DNA from: Chloroflexota bacterium
Lineage (GTDB): Bacteria; Chloroflexota; Anaerolineae; Anaerolineales; Villigracilaceae
NCBI GenBank assembly: GCA_016235445.1
Contig: JACRLB010000006.1
Span: 1 to 64,000 of the forward strand
Length of the DNA: 64,000 bases
Direction: 5' to 3'
A program made the position numbers and the translations under genes. The notes beneath the pieces are model-generated. The model saw only the letters and a program-made list of their open reading frames with translations. It did not search any database and was not told where the DNA came from. Of this stretch, positions 19,365 to 27,299 are shown piece by piece; within the stretch, counting starts at the first letter, position 1, and every line of letters begins with the position of its first letter.

Positions 19365-19418
19365 GTAAACAGGTAAACACGTAGACATGTATACCTGTTT
19401 ACTTGTCTACGTGTTTAC
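19365..19418. repeat. Octamer (GTAAACAN) hairpin between glpK and the GlpA-type fusion
   Basis: Units GTAAACAG, GTAAACAC, GTAGACAT run to the centre and are mirrored as CTGTTTAC, TTGTCTAC, GTGTTTAC. It fills nearly the whole 73-bp intergenic gap and would form a long stem in the mRNA. Confidence 0.8.
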
Positions 19419-20914
19419 TTCTTTTCTTCTTCCTCGTGAAATTTTTTCACCGCATCCAGCGCTTTGTTCCACTGTTCCAACTTCTTTCCTCTTTCTTCTT
19501 TCTTCATCTTTGGTGTGTAAATTTTTTCAGCTTTCCAATTTGCCGCCAGTGCATCGAAGGTTGTCCCCAACGCTGAAACGCCCGCGAGGTTGGCAATGCC
19601 AATGGCGGTGGCTTCCAACGCGGCGGAGACTTGGACTTCAAGTTCCAGCAGGTCGGCGATCATCTGCATCAGGTAGGGATTGCTCGATGGACCGCCATCA
19701 ACTTTCAGGTAGGGGGGAGGCGCGCCTGCATCCTGCGACATGGCGGTGACCACTTCGTAGACGCGGCAGGCAATTCCATCCAGTGTGGCGCGGACAATAT
19801 CATCCGACGTGGTACTGCGGTTGAGGCCGAACATCGCGCCCTGCACATCCGTGCGCCAGTGGGGGGCGGCGAGGCCCTGCAAAGCGGGCACAACTACCAC
19901 GCCTGAATCTGTTGAACGATTCGCCGCGTTATGGCTTGCGGCGGAGTCGGGGATGAATTTCAAATTGTCTCTCAGCCATTGCACAGCGGAGCCTGTAACG
20001 AAGATGCCGCCATCGAAGGCGTAGGCTGTGTGGTTGTTGAAATTCCAGCCGACGGTGGTGAGCAGTCCGTTATTCGAGAGTTGTGGTTTGCCGCCGATGT
20101 TCATCAAAAGAAAACTGCCTGTGCCAAAGGAGCATTTCATTTCGCCTGCGTTGAAGCAGGCCTGGCCAAATAATGCGGCTTGCTGGTCGACCAAAAGGGC
20201 GTGTAGGGGCAAGGCGGAGCCTTGCCCTACAAAGTCCACATCACCAATATAGCCAGCGGATGGTTTCACTTGGGGGAGCATACTGCGGGGGACATCAAAT
20301 AATTTCAGCAGGTCTTCATCCCACTCGAATTTGTTCATGTCGAATAACAGGGTGCGCGAGGCAGTGGACGGATCGGTGACGTGCAGTTTGCCCTGGGTCA
20401 GCGACCAGATGACCCAGGTTTCGGTGGTGCCGAATTTCAATTTGCCTGCGTGTGCTTTTCTGCGAATGTCTGGATGGTTTTCGAATACCCACTTGAGTTT
20501 GGGCGCGGAGAAATAGCTGTCGAGGAGGAGGCCTGTTTTTTGGCGGAGCAGGTCCGGGTTCGCGCTGAGCGGAGACGAAGCGGATGCGGCGAGCGAGTCG
20601 CAGATGGATTGTCCACGCGTATCCTGCCAGACGATGGCGGGGGTGACGGCTTCGCCCGTTTCCGCATCCCAGACGACGAAGGTTTCACCCTGGTTGTCAA
20701 AACCAACCGCGGCGATTTCGTATTTATCCAGCAGGGGAGCGCAGGCTTCGCGGACGGTGCGGACGATGTCGGCGGGTTCCTGTTCCACCCAGCCTGCCTG
20801 CGGAAAACGCGCGGGTAGTTGCGCGGAATTTTTTTCGATCATTTCGCCGCGCTCGTCCACGATGACGGCGGTGGTTTGGGTTGTGCCCTGGTCAATGCCG
20901 AGCAGGTATTTCAT
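19415..20914 (-). CDS. glpK: Glycerol kinase (FGGY family)
   Basis: A 499-residue FGGY kinase with GIDQGTTQTTAVIVD, GFDNQGET, WQDTRG and FGTTETWVIWSLT, matching glycerol kinases, which make glycerol-3-phosphate from glycerol and ATP. It lies just upstream of the GlpA-type oxidoreductase, so the pair would form a glycerol to dihydroxyacetone-phosphate route. A 28-bp palindrome at 20203-20230 lies in frame and encodes QGSALPLHAL; a second repeat (CTTTCTT units) encodes part of the Lys/Glu-rich C-terminus. Start 20914 follows GGAGAG. Another FGGY substrate cannot be fully excluded. Confidence 0.88.
   Translation of the reverse strand: MKYLLGIDQGTTQTTAVIVDERGEMIEKNSAQLPARFPQAGWVEQEPADIVRTVREACAPLLDKYEIAAVGFDNQGETFVVWDAETGEAVTPAIVWQDTRGQSICDSLAASASSPLSANPDLLRQKTGLLLDSYFSAPKLKWVFENHPDIRRKAHAGKLKFGTTETWVIWSLTQGKLHVTDPSTASRTLLFDMNKFEWDEDLLKLFDVPRSMLPQVKPSAGYIGDVDFVGQGSALPLHALLVDQQAALFGQACFNAGEMKCSFGTGSFLLMNIGGKPQLSNNGLLTTVGWNFNNHTAYAFDGGIFVTGSAVQWLRDNLKFIPDSAASHNAANRSTDSGVVVVPALQGLAAPHWRTDVQGAMFGLNRSTTSDDIVRATLDGIACRVYEVVTAMSQDAGAPPPYLKVDGGPSSNPYLMQMIADLLELEVQVSAALEATAIGIANLAGVSALGTTFDALAANWKAEKIYTPKMKKEERGKKLEQWNKALDAVKKFHEEEEKK
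19484..19511. repeat. In-frame heptamers in the glpK 3' region
   Basis: CTTTCCT, CTTTCTT, CTTTCTT, CATCTTT in exact 7-bp register, coding for the KMKKEERGKK tail region of glpK on the minus strand. Confidence 0.65.
20203..20230. repeat. In-frame 28-bp palindrome inside glpK
   Basis: GTAGGGGCAAGGC (20203-20215) mirrored by GCCTTGCCCTAC (20219-20230). Similar palindromes occur between genes (9586-9613; 45877-45944), so this looks like a dispersed element that landed in a coding frame. Confidence 0.75.
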
Positions 20915-20942
20915 GGGCGTCTCTCCGCTGGTTAAAATTATA

Positions 20943-20996
20943 GAGATTGGAGACTAGAGATTGGCGCGCCAACCTGCTGAGTCTCCAATCTCCATT
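20943..20996. repeat. Octamer (AGAGATTG/GAGACTAG) hairpin upstream of glpK
   Basis: Units of the form AGAGATTG and GAGACTAG, followed by the opposed arm GTCTCCAATCTCC. Same family as 3285-3308. It fills the gap between glpK and the APC permease gene. Confidence 0.65.
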
Positions 20997-21021
20997 TTCT
21001 TGTTTCTAGTTACGAATTTGT

Positions 21022-22557
21022 TTACTGCTCGCCGTATTTCTTTTCGATATCGGCGATCATCTTCTGGCGTTCTTTGATCTTGTCGCCTTCGGGGACGCCC
21101 TCGAAGCGATTGCGTTCAAAGCCATACCAGACGATGGGCATGACAACGATCATGCCAATGGTGAAGTAGAACACCTTCTCATTGGGCGGGAAGAAACCGC
21201 TGATCGCCAGCACGATACCGAAAATGATGGCAAGCACGGCGTTGGGTTTTGACAGGCCGCCGAGGTTGAATGGGCCTTTTTCCTTCCATTTGTCGGTGCC
21301 TTCAGCGAGAAGTCCCGCGGCGATTGGCATGACCATGGAAATATAAAGGAAGACCGCGCAAGCCACAGCGAGCACGAGATAATATGGGGCATACACCGTG
21401 CTCAACAACGCCAATGCGGCCGATACCCAAACCGCATAAGTTGGCGTGCGGTGTGCTGTACTGACATGCGCAAGAGTCGCGGAGCCGGGCAGGCCGCCAT
21501 CACGAGCGAAGGCATACATCATGCGGGAGGTGGAGGTAAGGCCTGCGAGAGCACAGATGTAGTTCACAACCACCATGCCTGCGGCAAGGAACAGGCTAAG
21601 CCAGCCAGGCATTCTGGAAGCGGCCCACATATAGTTGAACGAACCCCAACCCGCCGCGCCTGCTTCATCGATATTAGGCATGGTTAGTACATAGGCCGCC
21701 ACAGCAACGAGACCAAATGTCCATGACCAGAACACGGCAGTCCACATGCCCTTGGGCACATTTACCTGGGCATCCTGAGTCTCTTCCGAGGTGTGGGCCG
21801 AGGCATCAAACCCTGTAATGGTATAGCAGACATAAGAAAGACCGAGCAGGAAGGCAAAGACAATATTCTCTGTGCGGAACGGAACCACTGCGCCGCCCAC
21901 ATCACCAGTGAAATTTTTAAAGGTCCAAAGGCGCGTGATGTCCAGGGCAACCGGGCTGAAGGCGAACAAAGCCACGATCAGGATGACAGTTAGAGCAAGG
22001 ATGAGGTAACCGCTCAAATCGGTCAACTTTGTGGTGATGCCAATGCCATAATGATTCAGCGCGGCTTGAGAGATCAACACAACGGCTACAAAGAAAAACT
22101 GATGCCAATACCCGAAGGTGGAAACATCCACGCCAAGTTCGGCGCCGAGTAAAAGATCTTTAAAGAACACCGTGTACAACAACACATCCACAGAAGACAC
22201 AACGGCGATCAAACCGACGAGGTTGAACCAGGCAGTCGCCCAGCCCCAGGCTTTCCCGCCGAGGTGGGAACTCCAATGGTACAAGCCGCCAGCCGTCGGG
22301 AACGAAGAAGCGATCTGTCCCATGCCGAAAGCTACACTCATCGCGAGCACGCCGCCGACCAGCCAGATCATGAAGGCGCCGCCAGATCCGAGGGCGTTAA
22401 AGGCGGCAGGGAAGGCGGAAATACCACCAGCCAGAATACAAATGATCGAGAATGAAATTGCGAAGTTCGAGAAACCGCTCATGCGGCGTGAGAGTTCCTG
22501 GGCATACCCCAATTTATGCAGGACTTGCTTGTCGTGCGCTTGACTTTTTTCAGTCAT
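21022..22557 (-). CDS. APC-superfamily amino acid/amine permease
   Basis: A 511-residue permease with about 12 hydrophobic segments. The conserved TM1 region reads SFSIICILAGGISAF, followed by PTAGGLYHWSSHLGG. It resembles the ACT branch of the APC superfamily, which includes GABA, choline and ethanolamine transporters; the exact substrate is not decided by sequence. It lies upstream of glpK and downstream of the HAD terminator, with its own promoter. ATG 22557 follows AAGGAG. In this context an amine substrate such as choline would fit, but that is inference. Confidence 0.85.
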   Translation of the reverse strand: MTEKSQAHDKQVLHKLGYAQELSRRMSGFSNFAISFSIICILAGGISAFPAAFNALGSGGAFMIWLVGGVLAMSVAFGMGQIASSFPTAGGLYHWSSHLGGKAWGWATAWFNLVGLIAVVSSVDVLLYTVFFKDLLLGAELGVDVSTFGYWHQFFFVAVVLISQAALNHYGIGITTKLTDLSGYLILALTVILIVALFAFSPVALDITRLWTFKNFTGDVGGAVVPFRTENIVFAFLLGLSYVCYTITGFDASAHTSEETQDAQVNVPKGMWTAVFWSWTFGLVAVAAYVLTMPNIDEAGAAGWGSFNYMWAASRMPGWLSLFLAAGMVVVNYICALAGLTSTSRMMYAFARDGGLPGSATLAHVSTAHRTPTYAVWVSAALALLSTVYAPYYLVLAVACAVFLYISMVMPIAAGLLAEGTDKWKEKGPFNLGGLSKPNAVLAIIFGIVLAISGFFPPNEKVFYFTIGMIVVMPIVWYGFERNRFEGVPEGDKIKERQKMIADIEKKYGEQ

Positions 22558-22610
22558 TTTCGTAATTCTCCTTGATTTTGAAAATATTTTTTTACATCAA
22601 GAACCTGAAC

Positions 22611-22634
22611 TTACGAAGAGCACATGTTAATCAT
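22611..22634 (-). CDS. Possible 7-codon leader peptide (MINMCSS)
   Basis: Within the leader of the permease mRNA a strong ribosome-binding site (GGAGGAGG at about 22646-22653) precedes ATG ATT AAC ATG TGC TCT TCG TAA. The stop lies 54 nt before the permease start. A short stem CTCCCA/TGGGAG overlaps this ribosome-binding site. It may be an upstream regulatory ORF; too short to be sure. Confidence 0.3.
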   Translation of the reverse strand: MINMCSS

Positions 22635-22679
22635 CGATACTGCACCTCCTCCTCCCAATACTGGGAGATTCTCCTCTGG

Positions 22680-22709
22680 ATTATCTGTATTGAAAACACT
22701 GGCTGTCAA
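22680..22709 (-). promoter_or_regulatory. Promoter of the APC permease gene
   Basis: Minus strand TTGACA (22704-22709), an 18-bp spacer and GATAAT (22680-22685). A perfect -35 and a 5/6 -10. The predicted leader is about 115 nt and contains a possible small ORF. Confidence 0.65.
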
Positions 22710-22765
22710 AAAAGGGTACGGCTAAAAACCTCTAAATCAAGCATGAGCCAGGGCCGTCCACATAA

Positions 22766-22806
22766 AAAACATGGGCGCATGATGCAAACTCATGCGCCCA
22801 TGTTTT
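22766..22806 (-). terminator. Terminator of the HAD phosphatase gene
   Basis: A 17-bp perfect stem, AAAACATGGGCGCATGA (22766-22782) with TCATGCGCCCATGTTTT (22790-22806) and a 7-nt loop; the minus strand continues into T residues. It separates the leftward HAD-and-upstream block from the permease transcript. Confidence 0.85.
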
Positions 22807-22807
22807 A

Positions 22808-23566
22808 TTACCCAAACAGATCCATCAACTGTTGAACATGCACAAGGCCGTCGAAACCTTGAACGCCGCCCTTGCGCATTTCCGCTTTTTCGCCATCGGC
22901 ATCGCCCAGGCAGGAGACAATCACATCCCCCGCGCTCACATCTTCCTTTTCGGTGTAGTGATTGGTGGTGACGATGACATTCGCGCCCGCGGCTTTTGCG
23001 GCGGCAAGCCCATTCTTGGAATCTTCCACCACGATCACTTCATCAGGCGTCAACCCAAGTTTGGAAAGCGCCAGGTTGTAAATGGCGGGGTCTGGCTTTT
23101 TCTTTTCGACCACGTCGCCAGCCAGAACAACTTCAAACTTGATATCTCCAAGCGGACCTTCGGTAATCGCCTTCGCCGCCTGTTCATTGGATGTGGTGCA
23201 GATCGCGAGTTTAAGGCCCGCATCCATCGCCTCTTTCATAAACCGATGAATGCCCGGGCGAAGGGGCAGTTTGCCAGTCTCGATCAGTTCCACGAACAGA
23301 GCCGTCTTGCGCTTGTGCATATCCTTCACGAGGCTGTCGATCTCTGCCTCGGTCAACGGCCTGGAAAAACCCTTGGTCTTCCAGTGATGTTTCATGCGTT
23401 CCTTGCCGCCGCCAACTTGCAATAGTTCGTGATAATACTCCACGTCCCATTCGTCGGTGAACCCGAATTCCTTGAAGGTCATGTTGAACGAGACACGATG
23501 ACCGTCCCGCTCGGTGTCGATGATCACACCGTCCTGGTCAAAGAACACTGCTTTAATTTTTGACAT
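22808..23566 (-). CDS. CbbY-like HAD-superfamily phosphatase
   Basis: A 252-residue HAD hydrolase of the beta-phosphoglucomutase/CbbY type. Motif I is FFDQDGVIID (nucleophile Asp10, acid Asp12), followed by TERDGHRVSFN and ELLQVGGGKERM typical of CbbY. The motif III Lys is in EKKKPDPAIY and motif IV in VVEDSKNGLAAAKAAG. CbbY removes phosphate from xylulose-1,5-bisphosphate in autotrophs; no Rubisco is seen here, so the substrate is probably another sugar- or polyol-phosphate in this catabolic block. ATG 23566 follows GGAGG. It is the last gene of the leftward block before the terminator. Confidence 0.85.
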   Translation of the reverse strand: MSKIKAVFFDQDGVIIDTERDGHRVSFNMTFKEFGFTDEWDVEYYHELLQVGGGKERMKHHWKTKGFSRPLTEAEIDSLVKDMHKRKTALFVELIETGKLPLRPGIHRFMKEAMDAGLKLAICTTSNEQAAKAITEGPLGDIKFEVVLAGDVVEKKKPDPAIYNLALSKLGLTPDEVIVVEDSKNGLAAAKAAGANVIVTTNHYTEKEDVSAGDVIVSCLGDADGEKAEMRKGGVQGFDGLVHVQQLMDLFG

Positions 23567-23576
23567 GGTTGCCTCC

Positions 23577-23672
23577 AGACTTCGCCCTGAGCGGAGGGGC
23601 TGAATGCCTTTTGAAGCCCCGTAGTCGAAGGGTGTTTCGACTACACTCGCTGTCGCTCGTTCCGCTCAACGC
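23577..23672. repeat. CTTCGACT/TGAGCGGA palindromic repeat
   Basis: An intergenic block with CCTGAGCGGAGG, then GTAGTCGAAGG, TTCGACTAC and CGTTCCGCTCA, arranged as imperfect opposed arms. Member of the dispersed CTTCGACT family. It fills the space between the HisC-like and HAD genes. Confidence 0.65.
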
Positions 23673-23678
23673 GAATAA

Positions 23679-24785
23679 CTATTTCTTCATCCCAAAAAAC
23701 TCACGGACAGTATCCACGAACAAACGATTCTCTTCCTTCGAGCCAATCGTCACGCGGAACCAGCCGTCACTGCCGTATTTCTTGCTCTCGCCGCGCAGGA
23801 TGATGCCTTTGGTTTCTGCGTATGCCAGAACTTCCTTGCCTGTCTTGCCCGTCTCACCGCAATCGAAGAGGATGTAATTGGCTTTGGAGTTCATGATGTA
23901 GAAGCCGGGGATGTCACTGAACGATTCGCAGATGAAATCCACTTCGCTGTTGTTGAATTTTACCCGTTCTTCGAGGCCTTCGGTATCTTCAAAAGCCGCC
24001 AGCGCCGCCCACATGGGAATCGTACCCACGTTCCACGGAAGAAGCGAACCGGCGATCTGGTCGATCACTTCCTTGTCCGCAATGGTATATCCAAAACGCA
24101 TTCCCGCGAGGCCATAGGCTTTGGAGAGCGTGCGGGTGATCAACACATTCTTGTATTTCTTGGTCAACTGCACCTGAGACATGCCCAGACCCGCGTATTC
24201 CACATAGGCTTCGTCAACCACGAAAGGAATGCCCAATTCGGCAATGGTGATGAAGTGCTTCGCGTCCATGAAGTTGCCGGTCGGGTTGTTCGGGTTCGCA
24301 ACCACGATGATCTTTGTTTTATCCGTCACCGCTTTGATAATGGCTTCGGGATCGTACTCCATCTTGTGATCTTTATAGATCATCGGCACAGAGACCATCT
24401 TCGCGCCGAGCAAAGTTCCGCGCAGGCCGTAAATGCCGAAGCAGGGAGTATGCTGAATGACTTCATCGCCAGGGGTGATGAACATACGGAAGATGTTGTC
24501 GTACACTTCGCTGGAGCCGTTGCCGATCATCACATTGCCGGGACCATCCACATTGTTCATCTCCGCGATCTTGCCGCGGACGACCAATCCCTGGTCAGGA
24601 TAACGATTTGCAATTTTGGCATATTTCACCATCGCATCCAAAACCTTGTCGGATGGCGGCAGTGGATTTTCATTGGACATCATGCGGTGCAGGGAAGGGT
24701 CCCTCCACGCCTTCTCGATATGATCCGAAATGTACATCGGAATACCCTTCACCCACGGGGCGTAATATTCTTCAACTTTTTTCAT
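23679..24785 (-). CDS. Histidinol-phosphate-aminotransferase-like PLP enzyme
   Basis: A 368-residue class I/II aminotransferase. It has NENPLPPSDKVLDAM near the N-terminus, ANPNNPTGN for substrate and PLP contacts, VVDEAYVEY with the PLP-nitrogen Asp, and RTLSKAYGLAGMRFGY with the Schiff-base Lys near residue 220. It looks like HisC, but no other histidine genes are present and it sits among aldolase, kinase and demethylase genes. A role in deaminating an amino-alcohol or amino-acid phosphate is more likely here than histidine synthesis. ATG 24785 follows AAGGAG. Confidence 0.85.
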   Translation of the reverse strand: MKKVEEYYAPWVKGIPMYISDHIEKAWRDPSLHRMMSNENPLPPSDKVLDAMVKYAKIANRYPDQGLVVRGKIAEMNNVDGPGNVMIGNGSSEVYDNIFRMFITPGDEVIQHTPCFGIYGLRGTLLGAKMVSVPMIYKDHKMEYDPEAIIKAVTDKTKIIVVANPNNPTGNFMDAKHFITIAELGIPFVVDEAYVEYAGLGMSQVQLTKKYKNVLITRTLSKAYGLAGMRFGYTIADKEVIDQIAGSLLPWNVGTIPMWAALAAFEDTEGLEERVKFNNSEVDFICESFSDIPGFYIMNSKANYILFDCGETGKTGKEVLAYAETKGIILRGESKKYGSDGWFRVTIGSKEENRLFVDTVREFFGMKK

Positions 24786-24818
24786 GCTTTAGCGCTCCTT
24801 AAATTTTTATATATACGC

Positions 24819-24950
24819 TGGTGGTCGAGTAGGGCGAGTGTTCTTCTCGCCCGTATCGAGACCACCAATTCTGTATTTGCTTATGCTGTTGGTTTCGATA
24901 TGCCCCGAAAGAGCATCGGGACTACTCAACCAACGGATCGCATATTTCAC
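24819..24950. repeat. Paired palindromes (TGGTGGTCGAGTAGGG and GTTGGTTTCGATATG)
   Basis: Two hairpin-like blocks: TGGTGGTCGAG...CTCGCCCGT...CGAGACCACCA, then GTTGGTTTCGATATGCCCCG...CGGGACTACTCAACCAAC. Both are non-coding; they occupy the gap between the aldolase and HisC-like genes beside a heptamer array. Confidence 0.6.
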
Positions 24951-24999
24951 TACGAATTACTATTTACCACTTACCAATCTCTAATTCTCAATCTCTTGC
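24951..24999. repeat. Heptamer array (TACGAAT/TACCAAT/CTCTAAT)
   Basis: Seven consecutive 7-bp units: TACGAAT, TACTATT, TACCACT, TACCAAT, CTCTAAT, TCTCAAT, CTCTTGC. It ends only 3 bp beyond the stop codon of the aldolase gene. Confidence 0.8.
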
Positions 25000-25001
25000 T
25001 C

Positions 25002-25877
25002 TTACGCCTTCCCCTCACAACCCAGCTTATCCATCCAGTGCATCACCGCCTTGCGGGTCGCGTCGCGGACAAAGACATCCAGCTTGCCCGGGTCATACTC
25101 ATCGCGGTGGGCAGACAGGTATTCAAACTTCGCATCGATCAAGGTGTGCTTCAACTCAGTGGAGACGTTGAACTTCGCGCCGCCCGCCGCCAGCAATTTG
25201 GCAACGTAATCGTCAGGCAGACCCGTCCCGCCGTGGACGACCAGCGGGGTCTTGATGCCATTCCCGTTCAACATCTTATGGATGACAGCCATGCGCTCGA
25301 AGTCGATCTTCGGATTCTTGGTCTTGTACACGCCATGCGCCGTCCCAATTGCAGGAGCGAAAATATCCACACCCGTGCGCTCCACGAATTCCACAGACTG
25401 CTGTGGATTTGCCAATTGCGCTTCATCGTCTGCCACTACAACCTGGTCTTCCACGCCGCCCACCGTTCCCAACTCGCCTTCGACCGAAATGCCGCCAATG
25501 GCGTGGCAATAATCCACCACTTCCTTGGTCTGGCGGATGTTCTCTTCGTAGGACTGCTTGGAAGCGTCGATCATGATATTGGTATAACCCGCATCCGCGC
25601 ACTTCTTGCAGTAATCAACGCTGGTAGAGTGGTCGAGGTGCAGGCACACCGGCACAGGCGCAGATTCAGCCAATGTGCGGAAGATATTCACCATCATCTG
25701 AGTCCCAAGAAATTGGGAAGGCTTGACGGAGGTCTGAACGATGACGGGGGTTCTCTTTTCAATCGCCGCGTCGATCACCGCCTCGAATTGCAGCAAGTCA
25801 GTGACGTTGAACGCGCCCACAGCCCACCCTTCTTTTGCCGCAGGGATCATGATTTCTTTTGCATTTACGATAGACAT
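25002..25877 (-). CDS. Class II fructose-bisphosphate-aldolase-like enzyme
   Basis: A 291-residue zinc-dependent aldolase. HLDHS at residues 80-84 supplies the catalytic Asp82 and zinc His83; SVEGELGTVGG, FAPAIGTAHGVYK (zinc His) and VVHGGTGLP (zinc His) follow. The family splits or joins ketose (bis)phosphates such as fructose-, tagatose- or related phosphates. It could be the glycolytic FbaA, but its place between a choline-kinase-like gene and an aminotransferase suggests a dedicated catabolic aldolase yielding dihydroxyacetone phosphate. ATG 25877 follows AAGGAG. Confidence 0.88.
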   Translation of the reverse strand: MSIVNAKEIMIPAAKEGWAVGAFNVTDLLQFEAVIDAAIEKRTPVIVQTSVKPSQFLGTQMMVNIFRTLAESAPVPVCLHLDHSTSVDYCKKCADAGYTNIMIDASKQSYEENIRQTKEVVDYCHAIGGISVEGELGTVGGVEDQVVVADDEAQLANPQQSVEFVERTGVDIFAPAIGTAHGVYKTKNPKIDFERMAVIHKMLNGNGIKTPLVVHGGTGLPDDYVAKLLAAGGAKFNVSTELKHTLIDAKFEYLSAHRDEYDPGKLDVFVRDATRKAVMHWMDKLGCEGKA

Positions 25878-25906
25878 GTCTTTCTCCTTATGTTTAATGA
25901 AAGGAT

Positions 25907-25934
25907 GAATTATGAAGGATGAAGGATGAAGAGA
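25907..25934. repeat. Heptamer repeat GAAGGAT (left arm)
   Basis: GAATTAT, GAAGGAT, GAAGGAT, GAAGAGA in 7-bp register. Complementary to the CTTCATC units at 26031-26058, so the two arrays can pair across about 100 nt. Confidence 0.75.
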
Positions 25935-25995
25935 GCAAAAAAATCACCATCCATTTTTTTCATTTTCCATCTTTCTTTATATACTTATTACCTTA

Positions 25996-26058
25996 CAACT
26001 TGCAACCTTCAACCTTTGACCTTGCACTTATTTCATCCTTCATCCTCCCACCTTCATC
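25996..26058. repeat. Heptamer array CAACCTT/CTTCATC (right arm)
   Basis: Nine 7-bp units: CAACTTG, CAACCTT, CAACCTT, TGACCTT, GCACTTA, TTTCATC, CTTCATC, CTCCCAC, CTTCATC. The last unit contains the stop codon of the phosphotransferase gene (26054-26056). Units of the same sequence recur inside the membrane protein gene at 63498-63597. Confidence 0.8.
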
Positions 26059-26989
26059 CTTTTTTCTTAGAAACATCCTTCAACCACTGACCCCAGCGAT
26101 AATCCGTCATATGCTGGCGGACGCGCCCAAACCACAAATCCGCATAGCCCTGGAAATCCTCTTCCAGTTTCGAGATACCCGTCTGCGTTGTGCCCCACAT
26201 GGATTCATGCAACTCAGACATCGGCCACATCAGGCGCAAACGCGCGTATTGCTTGTCCGTCACTTCGCCGAAATACTCATACAGGAAGGTATCCACCTGA
26301 TCTTCATTCAAGCGGTGGTGATGCGAGAAATTCGCCAGGTCGAAGAAAATATCGCCCATGCCCGCATATTCCCAATCCAGCAGGCGGATCTCGCCAATTT
26401 CGCCAGGCACATCCTCTTCCAGCCAGTTCAAATTAAGCAGGTCGTTATGGCACGGGGTCGGCACATACGGGTCTTTCGCCAGCGCCTTTTCCACTTCCTT
26501 TGTCTTCTGCATGATCCAGTCCCAATCGTGCGGGAATTTCGCGTTGTTGTTTTTTGAAATTTTCGTCAGCATCTCCACGCGGCGGAAAACATTGAACTCG
26601 CCTTTCAACTTTGGCCCGCGCATGTGAAACAGGCGAATCTTTTTTGCAATACGCGCAAGATAATCAGGCGTCTTGATCACATCGGGCGGAATGACCTTCC
26701 CCGCTACAAAGCGCGTCACAATGTAATTCTCAGGCTCGATAAAATACACCACCTCAGGCGCAATCCCCATCTCGCCCGCCGCGAAATTCGCCGCATATTC
26801 CACATCGCGCTTAATGCCAAGCTGGTCCGTCCCCGCGCCCGCGAGTCGAATCACATACGACCTGCCATCCGCATCGATCTTGAAATTCAAATTGGTAATG
26901 CCGCCGCTCAAAGGAGTCTTCTTGATGTTCTTCGACCCGGCCAGAAAAGGAACTTTATCAATTGCTTTATCAATTGCAAGTGTAGACAT
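26054..26989 (-). CDS. Choline/ethanolamine-kinase-like phosphotransferase
   Basis: A 311-residue protein-kinase-like-fold enzyme of the LicA/APH type. Catalytic loop CHNDLLNLNWL (His181, Asp183, Asn188) and metal-binding LLDWEYAGMGD (Asp205) are intact. It also has GGITNLNFKI near residue 30, as in choline kinases. Likely reaction: ATP-dependent phosphorylation of an amino alcohol or a similar small hydroxyl compound. It is followed by the aldolase, aminotransferase and HAD genes. ATG 26989 follows GGAGAG. APH-type antibiotic kinases share the fold, but the operon context argues for a metabolic role. Confidence 0.85.
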   Translation of the reverse strand: MSTLAIDKAIDKVPFLAGSKNIKKTPLSGGITNLNFKIDADGRSYVIRLAGAGTDQLGIKRDVEYAANFAAGEMGIAPEVVYFIEPENYIVTRFVAGKVIPPDVIKTPDYLARIAKKIRLFHMRGPKLKGEFNVFRRVEMLTKISKNNNAKFPHDWDWIMQKTKEVEKALAKDPYVPTPCHNDLLNLNWLEEDVPGEIGEIRLLDWEYAGMGDIFFDLANFSHHHRLNEDQVDTFLYEYFGEVTDKQYARLRLMWPMSELHESMWGTTQTGISKLEEDFQGYADLWFGRVRQHMTDYRWGQWLKDVSKKKG

Positions 26990-27299
26990 GGCATTCTCTC
27001 CAAAAGGGATTAGGATTTTTTCTTGCGAGTGAATTTTCTTTTTGATGATTATTCGAGACGACAGCCTCCTTTGGCGATGGAAATCGCTTCCTTCTTAACC
27101 TCGAAACTGATTCTGTTTCCTGATGAATTCGCTCAGCTTTGAATACTTCGTCCTGAGCGGAGTCGCACGCTCTTGGTTTTTGTGCGGCGTAGTCGAAGGA
27201 CAGGGATGCCAGACACATTATTGTTCACCTCAACCTGTCCTTCGACTACGGGCTTCGCAAAGAACAAGTGCGCTTAGCCCTCCGCTCAGGAAGAATAAT
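26990..27299. repeat. Non-coding gap with a large CTTCGACT-family palindrome
   Basis: A 310-bp stretch without a gene. From 27147 to 27294 lie opposed arms TTCGTCCTGAGCGGAG / CTCCGCTCAGGAAGAA (outer) and GTAGTCGAAGGACAGG / CCTGTCCTTCGACTAC (inner), an extended imperfect cruciform. The remainder (26990-27140) shows only the leader and ribosome-binding site of the phosphotransferase. Confidence 0.75.

Noticed and set aside
22558-22807. A riboswitch upstream of the APC permease
   Set aside because: No known aptamer pattern was recognised; only a promoter, a short stem and a possible leader peptide are supported.
23679-24785. Assignment as hisC
   Set aside because: The fold matches, but no histidine genes are near and the context is catabolic; the symbol was left empty.
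24255-25922. A 555-codon open frame on the plus strand
   Set aside because: It runs antisense through the aminotransferase and aldolase genes, is very rich in His/Arg/Asp and has no domain; the minus-strand genes have clear catalytic motifs.
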